From Pelecanus crispus (taxonomy: Eukaryota; Chordata; Aves; Pelecaniformes; Pelecanidae), in contig NC_134643.1 in the NCBI RefSeq assembly GCF_030463565.1, positions 214,200,583 to 214,264,582 of the forward strand: a stretch of DNA of 64,000 bases. The letters are read 5' to 3'. Below the pieces are notes generated by a model that ran no database searches, was not told where the DNA came from, and saw only the letters and a list, made by a program, of their open reading frames with translations. The translations under genes were made by a program, and so were the position numbers. Shown here piece by piece: positions 35,821 through 46,840 of this stretch (the stretch's first letter is position 1; every line of letters starts with the position of its first letter).

Positions 35821-38800
35821 CCCTGTACTTCGTGCTGCATGTAAAATTAATTGGATGTAGCCTAAGATAAGATGCAGGGTGCAGGGTTTTGAATCCAGTT
35901 AGGAACTGTTCCTACATCCTGCTGTATGCACATGCTCCTTTATTAGTCTTTTGTGGCTGAGCAACTTAGTGAAAGGGAAGATATTGTTAACACTCTAGAT
36001 TCTTTTAACAAGTTGCTCTCTCGGAGGCAAAACTAATGAAACATAATGTCTCGTGGATTTGTCCATAAGAAATCCCCGCATTCATTATGCCACTCTACTG
36101 GTAACAGATACGCTTATTGGCGAGGCAGGTGTATCACTTAATGGTGAACATCTGTTGGCTTTTTTCCATAGAAACTGCACCTTAGATTTGTCATCCAGTA
36201 CCCTTTTTCCAGCATTCATTGTAAGAAATGAACTGATTTTATATTTTCAGGGGTTGAAATTCAGCAATGGTGTTTATATGCTGTTAGAGTGAGCTAATAT
36301 CATCAGTTCTCCCTTGTACCACATAGAGATACAGGATTTACAAACCAAGATGAAATATCCCAGTAAACAGATTGAGACTTATTCTCAAGTAAACTTATGT
36401 TGAAGATATTATTTCCATACCTTAACTGTGAGTTAGATATGTAAATATTCTGAGATTTGATATATCTTATACCTATCTCCTTGGGTTACCAAAGCTGAAG
36501 GAAATCTTCTCTATTCTTTCTCCTTCTTCATCCCAGCTCTTCTGAGAATATTGGTGGGAACACGCCCATCAACTTAAAAGTACTCGGGCATCTGTCTCAA
36601 ATGCATGCTTTTTAGGAAAATAACGCCCTTTGATGCCCACTTATTTCTGTTAACAAAATGTCTGTATACTTTTGTTGGCTTCTCTAGAATAATAAAATAA
36701 TATCTATGTTTGGTGTAACTTTATTCTTACAAAGGAAAACCATTGGTTTGTATCACATAATGGAGTATGCCTGCTCAGAGCCTTCCTGACTGGTCTTAAT
36801 TTCTGCTGCCTTCTGAATTTTCTGAAAGCTCTCGAGACTGCATGATTTTTACTTAAAAATTTTGCAACCAAAATGAGTAGGCAATTTCTCATTTTGCCAC
36901 ATTTAAACTGTTTGCTACCAAGTTAAATAAGTTTGGGAAATTCTGGCTTGCTGATTACTGATAATATTTCAAGAATGCATACATTTTGATTGAAAATTAA
37001 AATTGGCAAATTGTTCTAGTGATTAGTTTTACTCATTTTTTGTTATCTACCACATCCCAGATCATGTTTCTTGCCTCCTCTTCATTCACCTAAAAAGTGT
37101 GAGCTATCTACTTTCTTGTTCCTGCAGGCATTTTTTTCCAGATCTATGTTTTTCCGTCTCTAACAGGGACACAAAAGTATCCTGTTAAGAGTTTCTTTGA
37201 AGAAGGTGCTTCCATAGGTTTACTATTCTTGTCTGTGACCTCACCAGCTGGACTAAGAAAATGCGTAGAATTGACATCAGATTTCTATTTCAGTAGGATA
37301 CTGTTATTTGATTTGGTGTGGCAGGGGCTGGCATAATGTTGGTGTGTGTACAGTCTCTCTTAAACTTTGATATTCCCCTCACTGAGATTGGAGGAAGTGA
37401 TAATATTTTTGTGGCTGTTGTTTTACCTGAAGAGTTTCTCTAAGACAGAGAATGTGAAGTATCATTACATCATGTTTACATTTGTCTTCGCCACAGGAAA
37501 TGAAAAGATTGTTTAGAAGAGCCGTATATGTAAAAATTTAGATCAAATTTTCCAGGACAGGCTGTAAATGCTAATACTTGTACAGCATGAAGTACAAAGA
37601 GGACTCGTACCCCCTGAGACTTTCTATATGCAGAAGTACTCAGTAAGACTATTTCTAGCAGAAAAATTTTGTGCAAATATCTAATGATGGAAGTCAGGAA
37701 TCTGACCAGTCTTTCATACTTCCTTTTCTACATTGGAGCATTTGAGTGGAGTCAGGGGGTGAGAGAATATAATGTTTGTTCTGATAGGACATTTTTAATT
37801 GTCTTTAGTGTTAATTTTTGAAGTAGCAGCTCTAATTAAGATAAAGTACCTGTCTTAATGGAACAATGAAGAGAGCTCAGTATGTGATTAGACTTGGCGC
37901 GGGTGATTAATGATCATACTTGGCAATTACTTTAGTTACTTTAATGTTTCGATAATCTGCTCTAGTTTAAGTTCTGTAACTGGGGACTGTGATAAAGTTC
38001 ACACAAGGTGTTTATGCACAGGATCAGGCTTACTAATGTGATGTAGTTCTGGGAGAGAAGGCCCTTTTCGGTCTATATTCTGTGTCCAGTTCTTGCAGTG
38101 AAGTATGAAAAGAAGTTATTTTTCTCCCCGTGTCCCTCAGGTTTTGGAAAGAAAGTTATTTGTGGATCAAAGGGGATGGTAAACTTTGCTAGATAGCTGT
38201 TACTGTCATTTTTTCGACAGTGAAGGCTTCTGTTTCCAAAAAGCAACTATTTCTAGCAGTTCAGCAGGCAATTACAGGCAGTTCCCATGCTTAACTCCTC
38301 TAGTTTACTTTTATTTGGATAAATAAAACTTGTAGTTTTATCCTTCTTTAAGTCTGTCTGGATAAACAGAGTGGGTGTGTTAGATAAACACGTGTAAATA
38401 CAATACCACTCCAAAAGTAATATCCAGCACATACAAAACAGACTTTATAAAGCTGACTTTCTGATTCTGCTTTAAGAAATAAGAAATACCAATTTCTAAT
38501 CTGAATTTAGAGGTGAGAAAAAAGAATGTAAGAAATTACGATCTACCAGCCAAGGAATAATAACAAAAATATGTGAAATGGTATGGAAAGAGCCCAATAA
38601 TAACCCCCTCAGCGGCTCCACTTCCCTGAACAGTGGATGTGAATTTTGGTATTTTTATAGGTAATAAGTGATGGCATGGGGTTATTTTGTTTGGGATTTT
38701 TTTCCCCTGTTGTTTATTAAATAAGATGTAGACACAGTTTCTTTAGATTGCTCTGGGGATTATATTCTTAATTAAAAAACTGGTGTGTGTTCAAGATGGC

Positions 38801-40925
38801 TTATTTTACAGTTTAAACAGAGCAGTAATTGCATGCACCTTGTGCCCAAAATTTAAGGACAAGAAAACTGACTTAGGTGCAGTCAGACTCTGCTCCAAAG
38901 TTAAACAATTTACCAGGTGAGCTGCATAGTACGTGAGCCTGCCTAGCTGGGAATACCCCGGGAAAGACGTGTGTATGACTGTAATCATTCAAAATGGCTA
39001 AGAACCCTCGCTGAAAAGCAAATAATGGAAACGGCTGAAAATTGAAAGCTCTAGTTTGCAAAATCCTCCACAGGACTGATACTAAGCATGTGCCGTTCGG
39101 GTGGAGCTAATACAACTTTGAAGGAATTTGATACGTGATTTGTAAACACAGATGAACGAAGTATGCACCTAGATTTAAGCACGTACTCAAGTATTTAAGC
39201 AACACAGGTTCAGTGCAGTCTTGGTGTTCCATTTTTGCGAAGTTATTAGCGCAATGGGACGTCTATGGTGAGAATTCCTGGCTGTGAAGCCAGCACAAAT
39301 AAGTGCTTTGCTGATCTGGAAGGGGCTGCCGATTTGGGGAATGCGGGTATTTGACAGCAGTAGTGAATTCACACAGCAAAAGTACTCAAGCATGACAGCT
39401 CATGTGAGATTACAATATCATGTAAAAGGGTCCCAAATTAATGTAGACAGAAGGAAAAAAAGTAATTAATTATTCAGGACCCGTTACGTTAACGTTTTAT
39501 CGTGTGTGTGTTTATTAGAATGACTGACACGAATCGCAAGTGCTATTATGATGATGTTAAGAACTGTTTGCTTTTAAGAAAACCGACTACCGGCCAAACC
39601 AAAACCGATAGCGGTATCCGGGGGCTGGTAACATTCGCCAGGGTCTTCTGGCCAAAACTTGAACAGCTGAGGGATGGATTTAGGGTATTTCCTCCTCTGA
39701 AACAGCAGGGGCAGCATTTGCCGTATATTGAGCGGCCGGGGACTGGCAGCGCAGCCCAGCAACAAGCTGTCTCCCGCCAGGAAAGGGAGATATTAAACCA
39801 TAAAACACGGGAGATGCTCCTTGGCAAAAAGTGAACCTTAAACGCCGGAAGTTAAAATTCAAAAATCTTTGGTTTGAAAGGTCATTCTCCGAGTTCTACA
39901 AAATCTTGTAAGAGAACTTCTGCAGCTACCCTGGCATCTTCTGGAGCAGCACCACTGATTTCATACTCCCACAGCAACTTTGAAAACCCCAGCCAAGACT
40001 TCATTTAAAACACCCTCGCTTATTCCCCATGAGGTTCGTGTGTTACACGTGCGTTCTGTGACTGACCCTCTTCAGCCCAGCAGCGGCATCAGAGCTGTAC
40101 AGAACGCATAAAAGCCCTCGAGAGGCCTGAAGCAAAGGTAACATTGCCTATTATTCTACAAACATTAAAATTTCATATTTTTTTCCAACTGTGCCAGCCC
40201 ATTGTTCTCAACAGATGCATGCTACCGTTATGTATCAAATAATAACCCACTCTTCCTCAGTTGTTCAAGGTTAAACAAAAAAATCCCTTTTTCCTGTTAG
40301 CAGTAATGCCTTCCTGTGAACGCAGCACATCCACAAACCTGGCTTCCCCAGACCTTGTCCCTCAGTGAAGAATCAAAGTCTTTGCCGGGGCAAACGTGGG
40401 TCTGAATGTGCTGGAGACTCTGGCCGGTGCTCGCACAGCCAGATCCTGGAAACCCATGTAGGTGTCTGTTGCAACATGAAGGGGATGGGGGTCATGACAG
40501 TGGGAGCTTTCATATTTCCCGTATGTCCAATGCTGCATATCTTTTATGTATTCTGGGGGAATTTCCAGGAACGTGTCATTCCATCACTGGCATTCAAAGC
40601 ATTTGCACGTGTGACCTTGGAAGGGGATGAAACCACCTGAGAGGGTTATCATTAGTTCCTCCTTGTCCTCAGCTTAATGCTCCTGGTAGGTTGTGATGAA
40701 ATTTGCCTGTTTTTCTGACTGGACCCACTGCAGAACTAAATGAGATGAGGCACCCTGGTATTAGGGGCTGTAGAGTCCTAAAAGAACTTAAAGGTTTTCC
40801 CTCAGGCATGTGTCTCCACATGCTTGAGGGCCACCTGTGTTCGCAAAGGGGTATTTGGGAATTCAGATAATACAGCCACAGTAGCACGACAGCGTATTGC
40901 TTTCATAAAGCCGACCAGCTCCCAG
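35821..40925. other. Intergenic spacer CCDC82-MAML2, no gene seen
   Basis: About 5 kb without a recognisable exon. A 110-codon frame at 39502-39834 sits in a slightly CpG-richer patch but has no known domain. Nothing else was identified. Confidence 0.5.
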
Positions 40926-42966
40926 CTATGATTTCTGCACCCTCCTTCACAGCTCACCTACAGCAACACGCAGAACCTGGCGGCTGCCGGTCGCCGCAAG
41001 GCCAGCGCCAGGGGCCAGAGCTCGCCGGCGGCCACCCCGGCTCCGAACGGAGAAGTCGGGCAAGAGAAGCACCAAGACTGTGGCTTTCCCAGGGAGGAAC
41101 CGAAGAGCAGGCGCTGCCTGACGTGCTGCCCGGACACCCAAGCAGTTCGTGTCAGAGCCCGCAGCTCCCGCATCCCCAGCCTGACCTCGTGTCGCGCACT
41201 CGTCCCGCGCCTCAGAGCGCCCTAGAAGGCACCGCTTGTTTTTCTACCACCCGTTCCAGAGAAATCCAGCTGGTAGAGGAGCGCAGCGCCGTGATTTATT
41301 TGAGAACTCCCTCGCACTCGCCTGAAGGTCTCGCCGCCGGGGGAGGAGGGAGAGCGGGAGGCTGCGCTCCTCGGCGGCTGCTCGGGCTGCGAACCCCGCG
41401 CCCCGGCCCGGCACCCAGGTACAGAGCGAGCAGGGGAAAGGGGATTTCCTTGGCTTCCTCCCATGCAAATACCTCCCGCGGAGCGGCGGCGGCGGCTGCG
41501 TCCCGACTCCCCTCGGCCGCCGCTGGGAGGCTCCGCGCCTCGCCCCGGCCTCCGCGGCGCCGCGGCCCCGGCCGCGCCGTGACACCCGCCCCCCGCCCCC
41601 GCGGCGCCCCGCACCGCCGCCCGCTCCGCTCCGCTCCGCCGACCCCCGCCGCTCCGCTCCGCACCGCACCGCACCGCGCACCCGCACCGCTCCGGCTCGG
41701 GCACCCGGCGGAGGCAGCGCCGCTAACCCACCGGCGAGCACCCACCCCAGCGGGTCGGGGATGGAACATACAAAAACACAAAGGAAAAGTGGCTGGACTG
41801 TTCTGGGTGCAAAATGCTGCAAGTTTGTAAGTGCAACTCTCCCTTTGTAATTACTGTCTGAAGAGGGGCTGGCTTCTTTTTTCTTTTTTTTCCCTTTTTT
41901 TTTTTTTCCCCGTGCTTTTCTTGAAACTGTACTTGAAACTACTCAATATCTGGGAGTACAAGGGAAAGTACGCGAGAGGAGTTCTGCGCCCGGGTTCGTA
42001 GCTTGCTGCTTTATTACTAAGGGGGGAAATAAGCACTGAAAGCAATACGGATTTTATCCAGTGGCTGGATTAACTGAAGGCAAAGCGTGGTCTGGAAGTC
42101 CGCTGACTGACATTGTTAAGGACTGGGGGATCCGTCTCTCTTATTTTTAGAGGAACCGCAATTTAGCGGCAGACAGTTGGACGCAGGAATGAACCGAAGA
42201 GCGGCCACCAAAGAGCGGGCGAGAGAAACGAGAAAGCACAAAGACTAAACTAACCCCAGCCGCCTCCTCCTCCTCGCCCGGCGCTTTATTTGCACATTTA
42301 CTAGAGACTTTAGAAGAAAAACCCCGACAAACCCCACTCCACCAAATCTACCGAGATTTTTGGTCCGCCGGGGGGTTCCTCCGTGCCGCCGAGCACGGCA
42401 CTGCCTTTCCTTGCGTAAATTTCCACTTCAAGGAATACCGTCCCCGCTCCCCCGAAATAAAATAAAATCAATAAACCTGCCAAGTCTCACTCATTCCCGA
42501 GGGAGAGCTCCTTCGTCCAGGGATTCGTTCCGGAGACAGCGGCTCGATTTTTTTTTTTTTTTTTTTCTTTTTTTTTTTTTTTGCCGCCCTCCTCCCCCGG
42601 CGGAGCCACCCCCCCCCCCCCCGCCCCGGGCGCCCTTTCCGCCCCGCGGAGCCCCTCGGCGGGGGCCGCCCGGCCCCGACCCCCGCCCCTCCGGCCCGGC
42701 CGATGCTGGCACGGCACTAGCGGCCGCCGGACGCCCCCCGGCCCCGTCCCGTCCCACCCGCGATCTGTCAGCCCCCCGCGGGGCCGTCACCGCCCGGGGG
42801 CCGGGTGGGGGTGGGCTGGGGGCGCGGGGCTGACCGCCCTCCGCCCCGCCGCCAGCCCCCGGGCTCGGGCTCCCGCCGCTGCCCCCGCCTCCCCCCCCCC
42901 CCCCCCCCGCCCTCCATGCGGCAGTGAGGACCGACCCATCCGGAGGGCCAGGACCGGCAGCCAGCG

Positions 42967-43378
42967 ATGGGCGACACGGCTCCCCCCCAGGCCGCGGGGC
43001 TGGGGGCCGGGCTGCTGGGGGGGGGCCCGGCGGCGCCCCGCGTGCACAGCGCCATCGTGGAGCGGCTGCGGGCCCGCATCGCCGTCTGCCGCCAGCACCA
43101 CCTCAGCTGCGAGGGGCGCTACGAGCGGGGCCGCGCCGAGAGCTCCGACCGCGAGCGGGAGAGCACCTTGCAGCTCCTCCACCTCGTGCAGCAGGGGCAG
43201 GGCGCCCGCAAGGCCGGCAAGCACCCCAAGGCGGCGGCGGCGGCCGCCGGCGGCTCGGCCACCCCCCCCCGCCGCCGCCGCCGCCGCGCCCCCGGACTAC
43301 CACCAGCACCTCCTCAGCAACGGCGGCATCAACGGGGAGCAGCCGGCGGGGGAGCAGCGCGCCTCGGCCCTCCTGGCG
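42967..43378 (+). CDS. MAML2: MAML2 coding exon 1 (Mastermind-like 2, N-terminus), with a frame disruption
   Basis: MAML2 is a nuclear co-activator that binds the Notch intracellular domain-CSL complex and recruits acetyltransferases. The exon starts MGDTAPPQAAGLGAGLLGGG in a good initiation context (G at -3 and +4). It encodes the MamL-1 helix at about residues 25-84: PRVHSAIVERLRARIAVCRQ, HHLSCEGRYERGRAESSDRE and STLQLLHLVQQGQGARKAGK. This is nearly identical to human MAML2. An Ala/Gly/Pro linker follows. The conserved continuation PPDYHQHLLSNGGINGEQ to ASALLA is in another frame (codons from 43271). The switch occurs at a C9 run, 43262-43270; eight Cs would join the frames. The exon then ends in phase 0 at 43378 with a strong donor GTGAGT. 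It would give about 137 residues against about 171 in human, with fewer Gly/His/Ala repeats. The rest of the gene lies beyond the window. Confidence 0.95.
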
Positions 43379-43387
43379 GTGAGTCAC

Positions 43388-43402
43388 AGCGCCCCCTGCC
43401 GG
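43388..43402 (-). promoter_or_regulatory. Candidate CTCF site at the start of MAML2 intron 1
   Basis: The minus strand reads CCGGCAGGGGGCGCT, one mismatch from the CTCF core. It begins 10 nt after the exon 1 boundary and is convergent with the motif at 18913. This is a motif match only. Confidence 0.5.
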
Positions 43403-43780
43403 CGGGGAGGGGCCGCGGCGCGCGGCCCGGCGGAGCAGCCCCAGCCCCGCTCCCGGCACCCCCTCCCCGGCCGCCGTCCCGCAGGCGAGGCGCGAAGGTG
43501 GGGCCAGCGCCCAGGCCGAGGCCCGTTCCCGCCCGAGGGCTGCCTTTGGGGGGGTGTCCGTGGCCGCCCGGCTCCACCCGCGCTGCGCCTCGTACCCCGC
43601 GGTGGCGTCGAGGGTGCGAGCGGCGGTGGGCAGGCGCGCCAGGCCTGCAGCGGGAGACCTGAGGGACGTGTCCGCCCTCGAAGGGATTTTGGGCCTGCTT
43701 GGGGTTGCTTTAAACCAGGTTGTGGGCCTACAAATGCGTCGCCAGCCTCCGCCATCGCCCCGCCAAGGCGGTGGCAGCAG

Positions 43781-43837
43781 GCATCCCCGAGGAGGGGCGT
43801 GGGCGGCAAACGCCGTCAGCGCATCCCCGAGGAGGGG
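43781..43837. repeat. Short direct repeat in the MAML2 CpG island
   Basis: GCATCCCCGAGGAGGGG occurs exactly at 43781-43797 and again at 43821-43837, 40 bp apart, just inside intron 1. Confidence 0.85.
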
Positions 43838-46699
43838 TGAAAAGCAGCGCCAAAGTATCGCTCGTGTTCCAAATTGCCCTGCTGCCTCGTTTTATCCCGT
43901 TCATCGGGGGCTTGAGGCAGCTGTTTTCACTCGAGGCAGCAGTTTGCCGCCATGTCCCTCGAACGCGGCCTGTACTTGCGCACGAGGCAGACGGGCGGTG
44001 GCGAGAAACGAGAGCCCGTGCGTGCGGCTGGGCCGCGTCCCTCGGCGGCTGCTGAGCAGCGCTGAGCGGGAGCGCACAGCGGCCTCCGGCAGAGCGACGG
44101 CCTCTCGCGCCCCGTGCGCCGAGCGCCAGCCCCACCAGAAAGGGTCCGTTCGCTATTATCACCGGGCGTGTTTCGCGGAGCAGAGTTACGAGAGTTTTCC
44201 AGGCGCTTCGTAAATGATACGTTGACGTTTTTCAACTGGAAATTGCTCTGAACGTGTCAAGGAGGCGAAGCTCTGTCTCCTGTTACTTTATTACGAGCAG
44301 TCCGTGTACCATGCTTTTGAAAGGCGTAAGCTGCGCTGTGCTGCCTTCCAACTCTTAATTCTCAGCACACATGCGAAATATTAAGAGGAGCGACTGTGTC
44401 CTGATAGGCCCGTGGCTGCTGTTCGACTGGCTGAAAATAGATCTCTCCCTCCGCTCCAGACATCAAACTGATCTTTCTTAGTGCCTGACGTATGCTAAAA
44501 CGGGACCTTTGTGGTTGTTTCTCCCTTCTTACCCAGGAGTTCGCTGCGGTGCGTGGATCGGCGTTTGGGGCTGTGTTACTCAGCATCGTTCGTGAGGGTG
44601 ATGATGTAAGCATTAATGTGATAACATTGTGTCCGAGGGGAGTTTAGGCGCTTCGACCTGACTCAGTGTTCAGATTAAATCTCTCCATGTTCCTCGTCAC
44701 AATCAAGAAAGCCATTATCTTATTTTTCCAGAGTGTATTAATGAAATGCTTTGCACTTGTCTTATGGGGGGGGAAAAAAAAAGGCTTTTGCCTAATAATG
44801 TACGTCCTGGAAAAATCCACTTTCTGAAATCAGGGAACAGGCCTGTGTGGGGCTTTTTTTTTTTTTTTCAGGTTTTGTTACTAGTTGTTACTATTATTAT
44901 GAAATAGCTGGAGGCAGCTGTTTGAAAGTGCTAAATGTAACAACTCCAAAGAAAATATTGAAAGATTTTCATCTTTCATTTATGCAGAGAGGCTGTCCTT
45001 GTTCCTGAAATACCGCTAATGATTGTTAACCCGCTCTTTGCTGGAGACTGCCATGCACGGCCCTTGCTCCACATTGCATGTTGCATTACCTCCCAGAAAA
45101 CTGCACATGTGTGTCTTTGACAAAGGAAAGGTCTGACAACATCCCCCTCATTTTTGCATGCTAGCGTTCGGTAATCCTGCTGACAAGGTACATGACTTCA
45201 CTGAGCATGACGTTTGGGGCCCTGAACCATGTTTTGACACTGAAGAAGTGCTGGCTCATGAAGCAGTATTGTTGTACTGGTATCACTGCACATCGCTGAT
45301 CCTCCCACTCTGTGCTTGACACAGACATTCCTCATTTGCTGATCTGGTAGGACTGCCTAATTAAGGAGCAGAGAAAGGCATCCATTCAAAGTCCTATCTC
45401 TGTGTCATGGAGGCACATGTTCCCCTTACCAAGAGCTCCTTAGAACATCGTTGCAAATATTAAAAAGGAAAAGCAAACCACACAGTGTCTGAGTGGGATG
45501 AATTCAAGCGGCTGAGGGGCATACACCAGGGAGCACAGCATTGCGCTCCCGTTCTTGAAAATTCAGAGGACGGGGATGGGCCAGGAAATAATGGCGCCTT
45601 GCTCTCGCTCCAGCCATAGCTGGAGGAGGAATTTGCTCTACCAGTTATTGCAAGGGTACTTGAAGAGGAAGGACAAGGCAGACTAAACCTGTTCTCCAGT
45701 GCATTATAAATGGATGGGGAAAAGAACCATCTCTAAGCAGAATTCATCCACTATAGGGTGTTTCCCAAGAGGAAATCCAGTGGGAGCCTTATACGCACTA
45801 TTCCTCTAATTCCAGACTTTTTGCTCACAGTAGACAGCAGATCTGAGGTGCGCAGCGTCCTGGAACAAGGCACAGCTCTGAGCTTCAGTTGGGGCAGGTA
45901 CAGCTCTGTCACAGGGAAACACAAGACAGGAGCCTTTGTGCAAGTTTCACACTGAGCATGTGAGATTGGACACATCTCTGGCTCCACGGGGGGATTGTAA
46001 AGCTCCACCTGCCTTGCTGTAGGTCCACCAAGTTAAAAAACAACTCCACACAGATAAGCGCAAAGGCAGTCATAACTCTCTTTGGGGAGTTCTGGCTATC
46101 AGGACGCGCTCTGTCTGCAAAACCAAGACTCCTGAAAATAGCTAGGTTGTTTCCTTTGCTTTGCAGGTCCCGCTGCTCTTGTTACAAGTGTGCCTGCCAT
46201 GGTTAGTGGCATTGGATGGGTCGTTTACACAGTTGGACTCAAGAGTAAATATTTGACTCTCGATAACATTTGAAATGACATTCACTTGAACATATCAAAG
46301 AGCTTGAAGTGATTATCTTACATAGTTGATACTATTATTTGATAATTACCTTTTCCCAGTGGACAGTTTAAAACTGGCAGAAGAAAGAGTTTTTAGTGGG
46401 GTTTGGTTCAGGCTTAATTTGGCAGTGTTACTTTGTTTTTTGAGAAAGTGTCTTTGGCAGCAGCATTTTCTGATTGGAGAGTGGAGACCAGATTTTTTAG
46501 CTGGACCGATGGATGTGGGTGCATGTGAAGGAGAAATTTATTCTTTGGGACACGGCTAGGAAAGCTTTTGTACTTTCTGCCTCCCTGCATTTCCCAAGAG
46601 CTGACATTTGTTTATTTATATGGTGGTATTACTTTTCAGGGTGCAGAGTGGAACAGATAAAATATTCTTTCTTTTATACATACATCTGTATGTATATAT

Positions 46700-46766
46700 A
46701 TGCCCTCCAGCACTTAGCTGTTTATATTATTTATGTTATATATAAACAGTGAGCTCTGGAGGGCAT
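46700..46766 (+). ncRNA. Unassigned 67-nt miRNA-like hairpin in MAML2 intron 1
   Basis: The outer stem ATGCCCTCCAG/CTGGAGGGCAT pairs over 11 bp. It is followed by a 2x2 internal mismatch, 4 bp with one G-U, a 1-nt bulge, and a 10-bp inner stem CTGTTTATAT/ATATAAACAG, closing on a 12-nt loop (46728-46739). Size and mismatch pattern resemble a pre-miRNA, but an inverted-repeat transposon remnant would look the same. No known miRNA seed was recognised. Confidence 0.4.
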
Positions 46767-46771
46767 TCCTC

Positions 46772-46840
46772 CAGTGGCTTAAGCATTGAACGGGTAATAC
46801 CAAAGTTCTTGCACTGCAGTTTCAAATCTCCGGTGGCCAA
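46772..46840 (+). repeat. Possible ancient tRNA-derived SINE head
   Basis: TGGCTTAAGCATTG resembles a Pol III A box, and GTTTCAAATCTCC, about 43 nt later, resembles a B box. This spacing is normal for tRNA-derived promoters. Both boxes deviate from consensus and no family was identified. Confidence 0.25.

Larger units (their letters stand above)
40928..44200 (+). promoter_or_regulatory. MAML2: MAML2 CpG-island promoter region
   Basis: CpG-rich sequence in two cores, about 40930-41760 and 42600-44200, separated by an AT-richer saddle with T tracts (41875-41910, 42548-42582). The second core contains MAML2 exon 1. No TATA box is evident, so dispersed initiation is likely. Pentamer repeats CCGCT/CCGCA lie at 41622-41695, and long C runs at about 42610-42625 and 42892-42908. 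A 300-codon plus-strand frame and several minus-strand frames cross the first core. They are low-complexity Pro/Arg/Ala/Gly translations and are not treated as genes. The first core may hold an alternative upstream exon, but nothing proves it. Confidence 0.75.

Noticed and set aside
40928-41830. 300-codon open frame and minus-strand counterparts in the MAML2 upstream CpG island
   Set aside because: Low-complexity Pro/Ala/Arg composition typical of GC-rich DNA, with no recognisable homology.
42581-43840. 419-codon open frame overlapping MAML2 exon 1
   Set aside because: Only 43271-43378 of this frame is genuine MAML2 coding sequence. The rest is 5' UTR or intron read in a GC-rich open frame.
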